DNA from: Alphaproteobacteria bacterium
Lineage (GTDB): Bacteria > Pseudomonadota > Alphaproteobacteria > Rs-D84
Direction of reading: 5' to 3'
NCBI GenBank assembly: GCA_016285415.1
Contig: JAEEQU010000039.1
Span: 1 to 10,015, forward strand
Length of the DNA stretch: 10,015 nt
Each line of letters opens with the position of its first letter. The stretch's first letter is position 1. Of the stretch, positions 1 through 6,953 are shown piece after piece. The notes under the pieces are model-generated. The model made no database searches. It was not told the origin of the DNA and worked only from the letters and a program-made list of their open reading frames with translations. The position numbers were made by a program, and so were the translations under genes.

Positions 1-2628
1 TTCCAATATATCGTATGCCGCGGTGTTAATCGCCGCACGTCCCAAATTCAACGCAGACGAAGAACGGAAATTCGTATTTGTCGCCGCGCGCCAATATGCG
101 TTGCCCGACGTTGAAACAATCTTGCCATTACTATAGAAATACAGATTTGTCCCTGGTGTCGTTGCACGTTCAAGGTTTATAACACCATATCCATAAACCT
201 GCTTAAATATGTCAAGATAGTTGGCATTATTTGTATTATCCAACAGATACTGATATTCTGTTGGCATATCATACATAGATTGCAGATGCGCGATTAACGC
301 GGCCTCATTTAATTGCGTGCCCGATGACAAACGATGCAGATACGGACCATCCGCAGTTAATGCCAGCAAAGTGAATATCTGTTGTGGTGTCATATAGTAA
401 AACGCGGAACGCAACACACCCGCCGCACCCGCCGCCGCAGATACCGCCATTTCATCGGTTATGCCCGCCGCCGCGAAACACCATGGATCCAATGAACTGG
501 TTCCGGTTCCCGCAATCCCACACATACGTGATTTATAATATTCTGGGAACCCATCAACATTTGTCGTCCACTGGGCCAATGTATATCTGTTTGCATTTGT
601 ATCGGCATTTGCCGCGATTGTTGTTGTGTTTTCGGTACTGGCCCCGACCGCCACAACCGACATAAACAGGTGTTCCAAATTGCTGTACACCAACGGTGCC
701 GCATTTTCAAATGTCGCGTCTTGAACCGTATCGGCATACAACGCGCCGGTTTGTTGCAACGACGCACCGGTTGAAAAGATTGTTAGTGGTTGATACGACG
801 ACCCCAGCCCATTAAAGAACGCTTGGGCATTCGTGCTTGGTAACAAAGTATTATCAGTTGATTCACCACCATATGTTCCTTCTACAAATCCCAAGAAATA
901 TGCTTGGGACAAACTGCTTGCCAAAACATCTTGAACGGTGTACGCCGAACGACTGTGCAGTGGTTCAACCACATCAGCATTTGCGATAATATCAACCCGC
1001 GAACGACCGCCCGTTGCAACATCTCCAACATACGAACGCGTCGCCGCATCACGTAACGCCGTATAATTATAATAATCTATACCCGTATCTGAAACCTGTT
1101 TGGCAAGACGCAAAACACCCGAACTGGCCACATATGCGGCATCTGACATTCCATCGCCATCAAAGTCAACATAATATAACCCGCCGTTTAAATATCCATA
1201 GTAATACTTTGTGTTTCCACCTTCTTCGTATGACCAAACCACACTTTTTGTAGAATCCATCAATTCTGATGAAACTATCGCCGCGACCGTTGCCGTAACA
1301 CCGGTACTGGTAAATGTCATTGTATCACCAACGTCAATATCCAACCCCGCGGTACTATACGACCCGGCGACCGAATTATCTGCGTCAACCATAACCTTGC
1401 CACCACCGGTGCGATAAATTGTCATCTGACCATTTGGCATAAAACCGGCGAAATCACCATACGGATTTGTTTCAAAATTTCCACCGACTATCTTGCCCAA
1501 CAAATTATTATCACTGGTTGCCGATCCATTGTGTATCGCCGTTCCCGAATTTGATAAATCAAAATATTCCAGCATCGTGCCATCTTCCTGTGATAAATCA
1601 TCATCTATTGAAGAACTATTCGCACCAAGGGTTATTCTGTTGTTATAATACTTACTGGACATATTACCATTTGCCGCCGGATTCAACGACGAAATACCCG
1701 AATTCGTCGTCCACAGCATCAGTTTATCCTGTAATGATGAACCATCAACGGCGTTAATACCATTTGCCGTTATAAGCGCGACATTTACCGGCCGTCCACC
1801 CATCACCGAATAAGAACCCAAATTATATATTGGTTCGCCCGCAGAATCATTTAATGCCAACGGTCCCTTTGTTGTGGTATTGCGCAATGTACGCATTCCT
1901 AAATATCCACGCGCCAACGGCGAATACCCACGCATCAACAACAAATAATTCTGATTTTCATGGGTATTGTTCATTACGTAAAAATCTTTGTAATAAATAG
2001 TTTCTTCATTATCTACATCATATTGTGTATAATACAGCGCCAAATTATTTGCGTAATTTGTACTTTCCTGTGTTGCATTTAACATCGCCGGCCCATACGG
2101 CAACGCCCCCGGCATCCATGCGGTTCCATCAGTGGACGATGACCCACCACTGCCACCGCCGCCACTGCCACCGCCCGAACCGGACGATTTGTGGTTTTCA
2201 TTATCATGGTCAAATACATCGGTCAGTAAATATAACCCACCAACAACCACGGCGACACCGGCCGCCCCCAATGTCAAACTTTGCGCCGTGGACAACCCAT
2301 CAAAAAAACCACCGGTTGATTCCGATGAATTTCGTGCCTGATACGTTTTTATTTGGCGATCACACTGTGATGCATCCGCCCCGTACATTTGCAAAATCTG
2401 GGCTGCACGCAAATCGTTATTCATTAACGCCGTGCAAACCAACGACAGCCCCGTATTATCAACATAATTTATATCCGCGCCATTATTAATTAAAACCTGC
2501 ACCTGTTGAATGTCGGCATTTTTTGCCGCAGACAAAAGTTGCGCCGCGGACGTAAAATCATTTGACACCGCGAATGAACCGATTGGTGCAAAAAACAGCG
2601 CAACCGCAATAAATCTAGTAAATTTCAT
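1..2628 (-). CDS. Ankyrin-repeat protein with a degenerate S8 (subtilisin-like) autotransporter passenger, partial
   Basis: The reading frame is open for 876 codons from an ATG at 2628 to the left edge, so the C-terminus is missing. An AGAG-rich Shine-Dalgarno precedes the ATG. Seen in order: signal peptide (1-20); two ankyrin-like repeats (about 34-90, with NNGADIN at 48-54 and MYGADAS at 81-87); a Gly/Val hydrophobic segment (118-136); a Gly/Ser linker (148-166); a unique region with a DxDGDGxSD loop at 488-496; then a stretch resembling S8 autotransporter passengers (about 540-876). Matching landmarks are VVAVGAS (658-664), the CG...DPWCFAAAG block (703-722), TPQQIFTLLALTAD (747-760) and GYGVINLERAT (813-823). 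The catalytic-Ser block (normally GTSMAAPHV) reads ITDEMAVSA at 723-731, and the oxyanion AGN reads TGA at 620-622. It is therefore probably a non-catalytic surface protein, and a beta-barrel may follow outside the window. The S8 relation is a motif judgement. Confidence 0.8.
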   Translation of the reverse strand, partial: MKFTRFIAVALFFAPIGSFAVSNDFTSAAQLLSAAKNADIQQVQVLINNGADINYVDNTGLSLVCTALMNNDLRAAQILQMYGADASQCDRQIKTYQARNSSESTGGFFDGLSTAQSLTLGAAGVAVVVGGLYLLTDVFDHDNENHKSSGSGGGSGGGGSGGSSSTDGTAWMPGALPYGPAMLNATQESTNYANNLALYYTQYDVDNEETIYYKDFYVMNNTHENQNYLLLMRGYSPLARGYLGMRTLRNTTTKGPLALNDSAGEPIYNLGSYSVMGGRPVNVALITANGINAVDGSSLQDKLMLWTTNSGISSLNPAANGNMSSKYYNNRITLGANSSSIDDDLSQEDGTMLEYFDLSNSGTAIHNGSATSDNNLLGKIVGGNFETNPYGDFAGFMPNGQMTIYRTGGGKVMVDADNSVAGSYSTAGLDIDVGDTMTFTSTGVTATVAAIVSSELMDSTKSVVWSYEEGGNTKYYYGYLNGGLYYVDFDGDGMSDAAYVASSGVLRLAKQVSDTGIDYYNYTALRDAATRSYVGDVATGGRSRVDIIANADVVEPLHSRSAYTVQDVLASSLSQAYFLGFVEGTYGGESTDNTLLPSTNAQAFFNGLGSSYQPLTIFSTGASLQQTGALYADTVQDATFENAAPLVYSNLEHLFMSVVAVGASTENTTTIAANADTNANRYTLAQWTTNVDGFPEYYKSRMCGIAGTGTSSLDPWCFAAAGITDEMAVSAAAGAAGVLRSAFYYMTPQQIFTLLALTADGPYLHRLSSGTQLNEAALIAHLQSMYDMPTEYQYLLDNTNNANYLDIFKQVYGYGVINLERATTPGTNLYFYSNGKIVSTSGNAYWRAATNTNFRSSSALNLGRAAINTAAYDILE
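2143..2176 (-). repeat. Gly/Ser linker-coding repeat
   Basis: Short tandem GGC/AGT codons on the minus strand encode the Gly-Ser linker (residues about 151-162) that separates the hydrophobic segment from the passenger-like region of the partial surface protein. It is an in-frame low-complexity tract, so length change by whole codons would be tolerated. Confidence 0.6.
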
Positions 2629-2652
2629 ATGTGAACTCTCTCCGTTTTTCAC

Positions 2653-2682
2653 ATTTTAACATAGAACTTTTATTTGTGTCTA
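2653..2682 (-). promoter_or_regulatory. Sigma-70-type promoter of the S8-like gene
   Basis: Read on the minus strand, TAGACA (2682-2677) is followed after 18 nt by TAAAAT (2658-2653). The TG one base upstream makes an extended -10 (TGTTAAAAT). It lies about 25 nt before the ATG at 2628. The -35 sits only 2 nt past the terminator U-tract of the upstream lipoprotein gene, so this gene has its own transcription start. Confidence 0.65.
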
Positions 2683-2684
2683 GC

Positions 2685-2720
2685 AAAAAAACAAACGGGA
2701 CAGCGCCCTGCCCCGTTTGT
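2685..2720 (-). terminator. Rho-independent terminator of the lipoprotein gene
   Basis: On the minus strand a 13-bp stem (ACAAACGGGGCAG pairing with CTGTCCCGTTTGT, one G-T wobble) with a 4-nt loop is followed directly by seven T's. It lies about 70 nt past the stop of the lipoprotein gene (2788) and before the promoter of the next minus-strand gene. The T-run on only one side fixes the orientation. Confidence 0.9.
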
Positions 2721-2787
2721 ATTTACAACATAATACAGTTATCTGCTCTGACCATATACGGTCTGATTTTGATATACTGGAACACCA

Positions 2788-3243
2788 TTATCTTGTAATT
2801 GTGGCTCTACCACGAACACTGATATGGATATGTGTTGAACATGTTACCGTATCATCTACCACAACTGGTTTTTCTTCTTCTTTTGGTTTTGGTTGTGGAC
2901 GTGGTTGTGTACGTGGTGCTGGTGCCGGCTGTTGTGTCACAGTTTGGCTACCTGAATTGCTGCTGTTAACATTTGTGCTGTTACCAACATTTACATTACC
3001 CGAACCACTGTTTGTAACATCTGTGGTATTGTGAACTTCTGTTTGATAGATTGTTGCATCACCACCAACGAAGATATTACCATCACCTGTATTATAAACT
3101 GGGTATTCTGTTGCAGGATAGCATGGATGATAGCACCCACCGCAATCGTTGTTATTACGTTTACCCTTGCATGATACCGCCATAACAGCAAGCAACGCAA
3201 CACCACTCAATTTGACCAACAAATTCTTATAACTGTTTCTCAT
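2788..3243 (-). CDS. Small Asn-rich putative lipoprotein
   Basis: This 151-residue exported protein is of no family I recognise. The start is the ATG at 3243, because AAGGAG lies 7 nt upstream; a TTG two codons earlier would be too close to that site. A hydrophobic signal (about 9-24) ends in MAVSC, a plausible lipobox, so the mature protein is probably lipid-anchored at its N-terminal Cys. It continues with a Cys cluster (CGGCYHPC), an Asn/Ser/Thr/Gly-rich segment likely to be extended or beta-rich, a Pro/Gln/Lys/Arg stretch (PAPAPRTQPRPQPKPK) typical of a flexible or wall-spanning spacer, and a short polar tail with one more Cys. A consensus promoter lies upstream and a strong terminator downstream, so it is monocistronic. 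The last residues could be frameshifted: another frame reads on to a stop at 2739-2741. Function unknown. Confidence 0.8.
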   Translation of the reverse strand: MRNSYKNLLVKLSGVALLAVMAVSCKGKRNNNDCGGCYHPCYPATEYPVYNTGDGNIFVGGDATIYQTEVHNTTDVTNSGSGNVNVGNSTNVNSSNSGSQTVTQQPAPAPRTQPRPQPKPKEEEKPVVVDDTVTCSTHIHISVRGRATITR

Positions 3244-3275
3244 TTTCAAACTCCTTTTTTAGTTTGCTTGACAAT

Positions 3276-3303
3276 ATTATAGACAAATTTTTTCTGTTGT
3301 CAA
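3276..3303 (-). promoter_or_regulatory. Consensus sigma-70 promoter of the lipoprotein gene
   Basis: On the minus strand a perfect TTGACA (3303-3298) and a perfect TATAAT (3281-3276) are separated by 16 nt. They give a transcript with a leader of roughly 25 nt that contains the AAGGAG site. It lies back to back with the plus-strand promoter at 3322-3350, their -35 elements about 18 nt apart, so a regulator bound here could affect both. Confidence 0.85.
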
Positions 3304-3321
3304 TAGGTAAATAAAAATATT

Positions 3322-3350
3322 TTGCAACAGAACTGTTTTTTTGATATAAT
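3322..3350 (+). promoter_or_regulatory. Sigma-70 promoter of the Cys-rich three-gene operon
   Basis: TTGCAA (3322-3327), 17-nt spacer, TATAAT (3345-3350) with an extended TG (TGATATAAT). The expected start of transcription, near 3357, leaves a leader of only about 15 nt before the ATG at 3372. I see no other strong promoter before 6890, so this one probably drives all three genes to 6876. Confidence 0.8.
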
Positions 3351-3371
3351 CAAGACATTGGACAAGAGAGA

Positions 3372-4235
3372 ATGAAGCGTTTCATATTGCTTTTTATGGC
3401 TGTATGCGCCGGTTTTCCGGTATTTAGTGGCTATGCCGCAACCAGTCGTTGTTCCAAAATGAACCTTACGCGGTGTCTTGATTCCGCCTGCGCAATTAAT
3501 GCCGGCATAAATCCGGCGGCACGCTGTCAATATTGCGGTTCTTCAAACGCGGGCGAACCGCCGTCCACCAAGAATTTAACCAATGTTACCGCTGGCCAGT
3601 CCACAAAATATGCACTTAGTGCCAAGGAATTATCCGTCGCACCATCAGATCCGGGTCAACGTTATGTTTGGGCAACGACCGAATGTATTAAAAAACTGCC
3701 AGATTGCGGTCCCGATGACGCATCCGCGGCATACGATAAATTAATTGAACAATCGTGTAAAAATGCCGGTGTAACCATGCAAATTGCGGCCACGATGTCC
3801 AGCATCAACAAAAAACCAACAAAAACCAAATGCAGCGAAACATTTACAATTTGTATGAATAAAAAATGCGGTTCGGGTTTTGATTCTTGTCCAACCGATA
3901 CCGATTTTGACCGTTCAATTGCCGAATGTGGCGTTGATGCGACGGGATGCGAAGAATATTTTGCAGAATTTCGTAAAACATATACCAGTTCCCGCAACAG
4001 CGTCGTGAAAAATCGCGATAATCTTGTTGCCGCAATTGTCAAAGATTACCAAAACAAACGTAATGCGATGGTAAACGAAACGCTAACGGCATGTAAAAAC
4101 GGCAGCATAACAAAATCATGCGTTGACACCGTATGCGACAACAATATGCGTAACAAATGCAAAAGCGCGGACGAAAAAACAATGGCACAACAATTATGCA
4201 AGTTCTATGAAGTTGCATGCACAGTACTGAAATAA
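3372..4235 (+). CDS. Exported Cys-rich protein with six-cysteine modules (first operon gene)
   Basis: This 287-residue protein is not of a family I can name. It has a clear Sec signal peptide (1-23, ending GYAA), so it is exported to the periplasm or cell surface. The mature chain is rich in cysteine. A six-Cys module at 154-193 has spacing C-x6-C-x4-C-x6-C-x12-C-x6-C (CMNKKCGSGFDSC within it). A second, looser copy at 241-283 has spacing x8, x4, x7, x12, x6. An N-terminal Cys group (27, 35, 40, 52, 55) may be a diverged third. A Lys/Arg/Asn-rich, probably helical segment (200-235) links the two modules. The cysteines presumably form disulfides in the oxidising periplasm (inference). The same module occurs twice in the next gene, so the two are paralogues. 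Its stop lies 4 nt before the next ATG, which suggests translational coupling. The Shine-Dalgarno is weak and purine-rich (AAGAGAGA). Confidence 0.85.
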   Translation: MKRFILLFMAVCAGFPVFSGYAATSRCSKMNLTRCLDSACAINAGINPAARCQYCGSSNAGEPPSTKNLTNVTAGQSTKYALSAKELSVAPSDPGQRYVWATTECIKKLPDCGPDDASAAYDKLIEQSCKNAGVTMQIAATMSSINKKPTKTKCSETFTICMNKKCGSGFDSCPTDTDFDRSIAECGVDATGCEEYFAEFRKTYTSSRNSVVKNRDNLVAAIVKDYQNKRNAMVNETLTACKNGSITKSCVDTVCDNNMRNKCKSADEKTMAQQLCKFYEVACTVLK

Positions 4236-4239
4236 CAAA

Positions 4240-5631
4240 ATGAAGAAAACATTGAAAATCTTTTCAAAAATATTTGTGTTGGCAATCGCCACTGTTGTGA
4301 TTTGCACCTTTGATGTGTCCGCCGCCACGAAAAAAACTAAAACCACAAAAAAGACGACAACGCCCGCGGCAACAACGGCTATTGTTGACAACAAAACATC
4401 AAAATTTAATGAAACACTTTCGGACATCAGCGCCGCGGCCACCGACACATCGGAATCAGATCGCGCAGAACGTGTCCGCCGTCAACGTGCATTGTTGGAC
4501 GGTTCTGGGAATAATGATTCTTCGCCCAAGGCACCAAGTGTAACCGGTGCGAACACATGCGATACCGCATTGCGTAAATGTATGGCGGAAAAATGTGGGG
4601 ATGACTTTACGCAATGTTCCAAAGACAGTACGGCAATCTGGGGTGATAAAATGGATTCTTGCCGTCGTCAAACGAAATGTACTGGACACGAATATGCGTT
4701 ACTGGCACCGGAAATATTGGCTGACCGTGATGCAAATGAACGTATGGCATATTACCAATCGGTTGTATCATGCGGTAATAGATATAATTCATGTATATTC
4801 GCCGAATGCGGAACAACATTAAACAAATGCTTGTCAAAATCTGATGGTGATCGCGCCGTTTCAAAATGTGAATCTGTTGCAAAATCATGCAAAGAACAGG
4901 ACAGCGGTTTGGCATCACGTGTTATGACTGTATTCGGTACATTGCGCAAAGTGGCACAAAACCAAGCCACCAAAGATGAAAAGCGTTTATATGAACTGCG
5001 CGATTTGATGCGTAACCAGTGTAAACGTTTCGGTGCAATGTTTGATGAACGCACATTGGATTGTGTGTATACCGTGAATTTCTTTGCGGGCGATGATACA
5101 AAAACGCCCAAGGCATCAAAAAAACTGTATGCTGGTGACACTTTCCAATGCAATGCAAATTGGTTTGGTATTGATGTAACAACGTTTAAAGAAAATGCAT
5201 ACCGTTTGACACGTTCACAAACGGCGGCATCATCGGCAATGTTGGGTGCCGGTGTTGGAACCGCCGCCGGGTTATTATCATCAGGCGCAATTGGGCGTGC
5301 ATTGGAAACCCAGAAAGCAGCAAAAGAAGCAAAAGAAGCCCAAGAAGAAGCAAATAACAATAATAACAACAATGGTAATGGCGATGGAGCTGGCAACGGT
5401 TCAGGCGATGGTGCCAATGGCAGCGGTAATGGTTCCGGAAATGGTTCGGGCGATGGTGCCAATGGCAGCGGTAATGGTTCCGGAAACGGTTCGGGCGATG
5501 GTGCCAATGGCAGCGGTAATGGTTCCGGAAACGGTTCGGGCGATGCCGCCAATGGCAGCAGTAATGGTTCCGGAAACGGTTCTGGTACTGGTGGCGGAAA
5601 TTCCTCTAGACGCCCGAGGCCCTTTGAATAA
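4240..5631 (+). CDS. Exported Cys-rich protein with a Gly/Asn/Ser repeat tail (second operon gene)
   Basis: This 463-residue protein is a paralogue of the preceding gene product. It has a signal peptide (about 1-29), a Lys/Thr-rich stretch (31-46), and two six-Cys modules. Module 107-147 has Cys spacing x6, x4, x6, x14, x5. Module 178-217 has spacing x6, x4, x6, x12, x6, identical to the first protein. Both proteins also share a D-x-D-R-[SA]-[IV] stretch between the fourth and fifth Cys. A helical region (220-265), a Cys-containing domain (275-304), a Gly/Ala-rich hydrophobic segment (332-352, GAGVGTAAG, resembling a Gly-zipper membrane helix) and a charged Ala/Glu/Lys helix (357-371) follow. 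The tail is poly-Asn and then four 15-residue Gly/Asn/Ser repeats (387-446), ending RRPRPFE. No Shine-Dalgarno is visible, and with a 4-nt gap from the previous stop, translation is probably coupled. Function unknown; the domain order suggests an envelope-anchored protein with a flexible exposed tail. Confidence 0.85.
   Translation: MKKTLKIFSKIFVLAIATVVICTFDVSAATKKTKTTKKTTTPAATTAIVDNKTSKFNETLSDISAAATDTSESDRAERVRRQRALLDGSGNNDSSPKAPSVTGANTCDTALRKCMAEKCGDDFTQCSKDSTAIWGDKMDSCRRQTKCTGHEYALLAPEILADRDANERMAYYQSVVSCGNRYNSCIFAECGTTLNKCLSKSDGDRAVSKCESVAKSCKEQDSGLASRVMTVFGTLRKVAQNQATKDEKRLYELRDLMRNQCKRFGAMFDERTLDCVYTVNFFAGDDTKTPKASKKLYAGDTFQCNANWFGIDVTTFKENAYRLTRSQTAASSAMLGAGVGTAAGLLSSGAIGRALETQKAAKEAKEAQEEANNNNNNNGNGDGAGNGSGDGANGSGNGSGNGSGDGANGSGNGSGNGSGDGANGSGNGSGNGSGDAANGSSNGSGNGSGTGGGNSSRRPRPFE
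5398..5577 (+). repeat. Four-copy 45-bp coding minisatellite
   Basis: Four head-to-tail 45-nt units start at 5398, 5443, 5488 and 5533. Each encodes GSGDGANGSGNGSGN or a close variant. Units two and three are nearly identical at the DNA level and unit four is the most diverged. The unit is a multiple of three, so copy-number change alters tail length without shifting the frame. Confidence 0.9.
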
Positions 5632-5649
5632 TAAATAACACATACATAT

Positions 5650-6876
5650 GTGAAATTTATGAAACCCACAAAATATAGTTTTTCATTATTTTTGTTGTTT
5701 ATTGGCGCTATGCATAATGCGTATGCGTTGGAAAATTCGCCACAAATACGGCAATTACTTAATCAAAAACAGGCGAAAATTGAAGAACTGGAAAAATGCG
5801 ACAGTAAACGCAAAGGGTTCATGATTGCGGGGATTTCTACAATTGGTTTAACGGCGGTTGGTGTCGGTGTAAATATTGCCCAGGCAAACAAAAGCAATCA
5901 ACTGTCCGAACAAATTAACGCACAAAACACCGAATTAAAACAGCAACAAGACAAAATATCTGATATTAACAAAGAAATATCACAGCGCAGCGCCGAACAA
6001 AAACGCACCGCGTGTGAATCAGATGGCCTGCACGTGTACGTAAATGGCATATGCCACGACAAGGCACAATATGAATGTACCCAATTGGGCAAAGTATCGG
6101 CAAATGGCACATGCCAAGACAGACATGTTTCTGTTTCATCACAACTCGTTAATACCGCACCAGCAAATAATAACGCCACAACCGGCACCGTTACAAACAC
6201 ACCCACAAATAGTAATACGCCGACCAGTACCGTTACCACAACGACCACAACAAATGGTAATCATATTACCAGCACTGTTACCACAACAACAATTACCACC
6301 ACGAAATCTGGTGGCACGTCTGGCGCTACATGCAGTTTGAACTTTGATGCATTGGCGCAAAATATGGTTATTAATCGCCCCATAGATTTGTCTGCGTGCA
6401 ATAAAAATACCGCCGAATATATTTATGGCATTCGAAATTTGGAAAAGGCGTGTTATCCAATGGGAACGAAACTTGTTTTAAAATCTGATAACCGAACCGT
6501 TGCATTTCACCGGGTTGAAGCGGTCAAAGATAACAATTCTTTCACATGCAAATTCAAAGATTGGTTCACCATCACATATCAAAATCAAAAATTCGGCGAA
6601 TTGGATAAATGGGAACCCGAAACCACACCTAGTAATTGTAATGATACATGCAATCAAATCAAACCATTTGCATCCGCCGAAGATAGAAATATCGCCGAAG
6701 GCAACGCATTCCCCGGCAACAGACAATGTCTAAAGGCATGCGCACCAAAGGTTCAATCGGTATGCAATGCGCTTGTTGGAAAACAATATGGCAACGGCCC
6801 TGTAAAAAGCGCAAACGCCGTTTATAAAATGGACACACAAAATGTGTTCAGATACAGTTGCGAACTGCACCTGTGA
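5650..6876 (+). CDS. Exported protein with coiled coil, Thr-rich linker and Cys-rich C-terminal domain (third operon gene)
   Basis: The 408-codon frame from GTG at 5650 has an equally plausible ATG at 5659 (405 residues); neither has a visible Shine-Dalgarno. I do not recognise the family. From the GTG numbering: signal peptide (about 1-26, ending NAYA); a short helix with Cys50; a Gly/Ile/Val hydrophobic segment (57-78) that could insert in a membrane; a Gln/Lys/Glu-rich coiled coil (80-118); two short Cys repeats (122-157) both ending NG-x-C-x-D (NGICHD and NGTCQD); a long Thr/Asn linker (160-220); and a C-terminal domain (228-408) with about ten cysteines, including CNDTC (330-334) and CLKAC (350-354). 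It begins 18 nt after the previous stop with no terminator between, so it belongs to the same operon. It is probably an envelope-anchored protein with an exposed domain; role unknown. Confidence 0.8.
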   Translation: MKFMKPTKYSFSLFLLFIGAMHNAYALENSPQIRQLLNQKQAKIEELEKCDSKRKGFMIAGISTIGLTAVGVGVNIAQANKSNQLSEQINAQNTELKQQQDKISDINKEISQRSAEQKRTACESDGLHVYVNGICHDKAQYECTQLGKVSANGTCQDRHVSVSSQLVNTAPANNNATTGTVTNTPTNSNTPTSTVTTTTTTNGNHITSTVTTTTITTTKSGGTSGATCSLNFDALAQNMVINRPIDLSACNKNTAEYIYGIRNLEKACYPMGTKLVLKSDNRTVAFHRVEAVKDNNSFTCKFKDWFTITYQNQKFGELDKWEPETTPSNCNDTCNQIKPFASAEDRNIAEGNAFPGNRQCLKACAPKVQSVCNALVGKQYGNGPVKSANAVYKMDTQNVFRYSCELHL

Positions 6877-6889
6877 TAAAAATCAATAA

Positions 6890-6917
6890 TTGACAAATCA
6901 AAATTAAATCTTATAAT
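6890..6917 (+). promoter_or_regulatory. Consensus sigma-70 promoter of the DUF3419-like gene
   Basis: Perfect TTGACA (6890-6895) and TATAAT (6912-6917) are separated by 16 nt. The leader is about 30 nt and carries AGGA (6943-6946), 7 nt before the ATG at 6954. The promoter starts 13 nt after the stop of the preceding operon, and I see no hairpin terminator in between, so some readthrough is possible. Confidence 0.85.
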
Positions 6918-6953
6918 TCGCCCCCGGTGAAATAAAAAGCACAGGATTTTATT

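Noticed and set aside
2025..2489. Plus-strand frames within 384-2489
   Set aside because: They are His/Pro/Thr-rich shadows of the 876-codon minus-strand frame, which has a signal peptide, ankyrin repeats and recognisable motifs throughout.
5398..5577. Direct repeats that could suggest a CRISPR array
   Set aside because: The units are contiguous with no spacers, in frame with a coding sequence, and code for a Gly/Asn/Ser tail.
4752..5669. Long 305-codon minus-strand open frame, very Pro-rich
   Set aside because: It is the shadow of the plus-strand Gly/Asn/Ser repeat and Cys-rich gene. Its Pro/Leu/Glu repeats mirror the minisatellite, and it has no signal peptide, ribosome site or promoter of its own.
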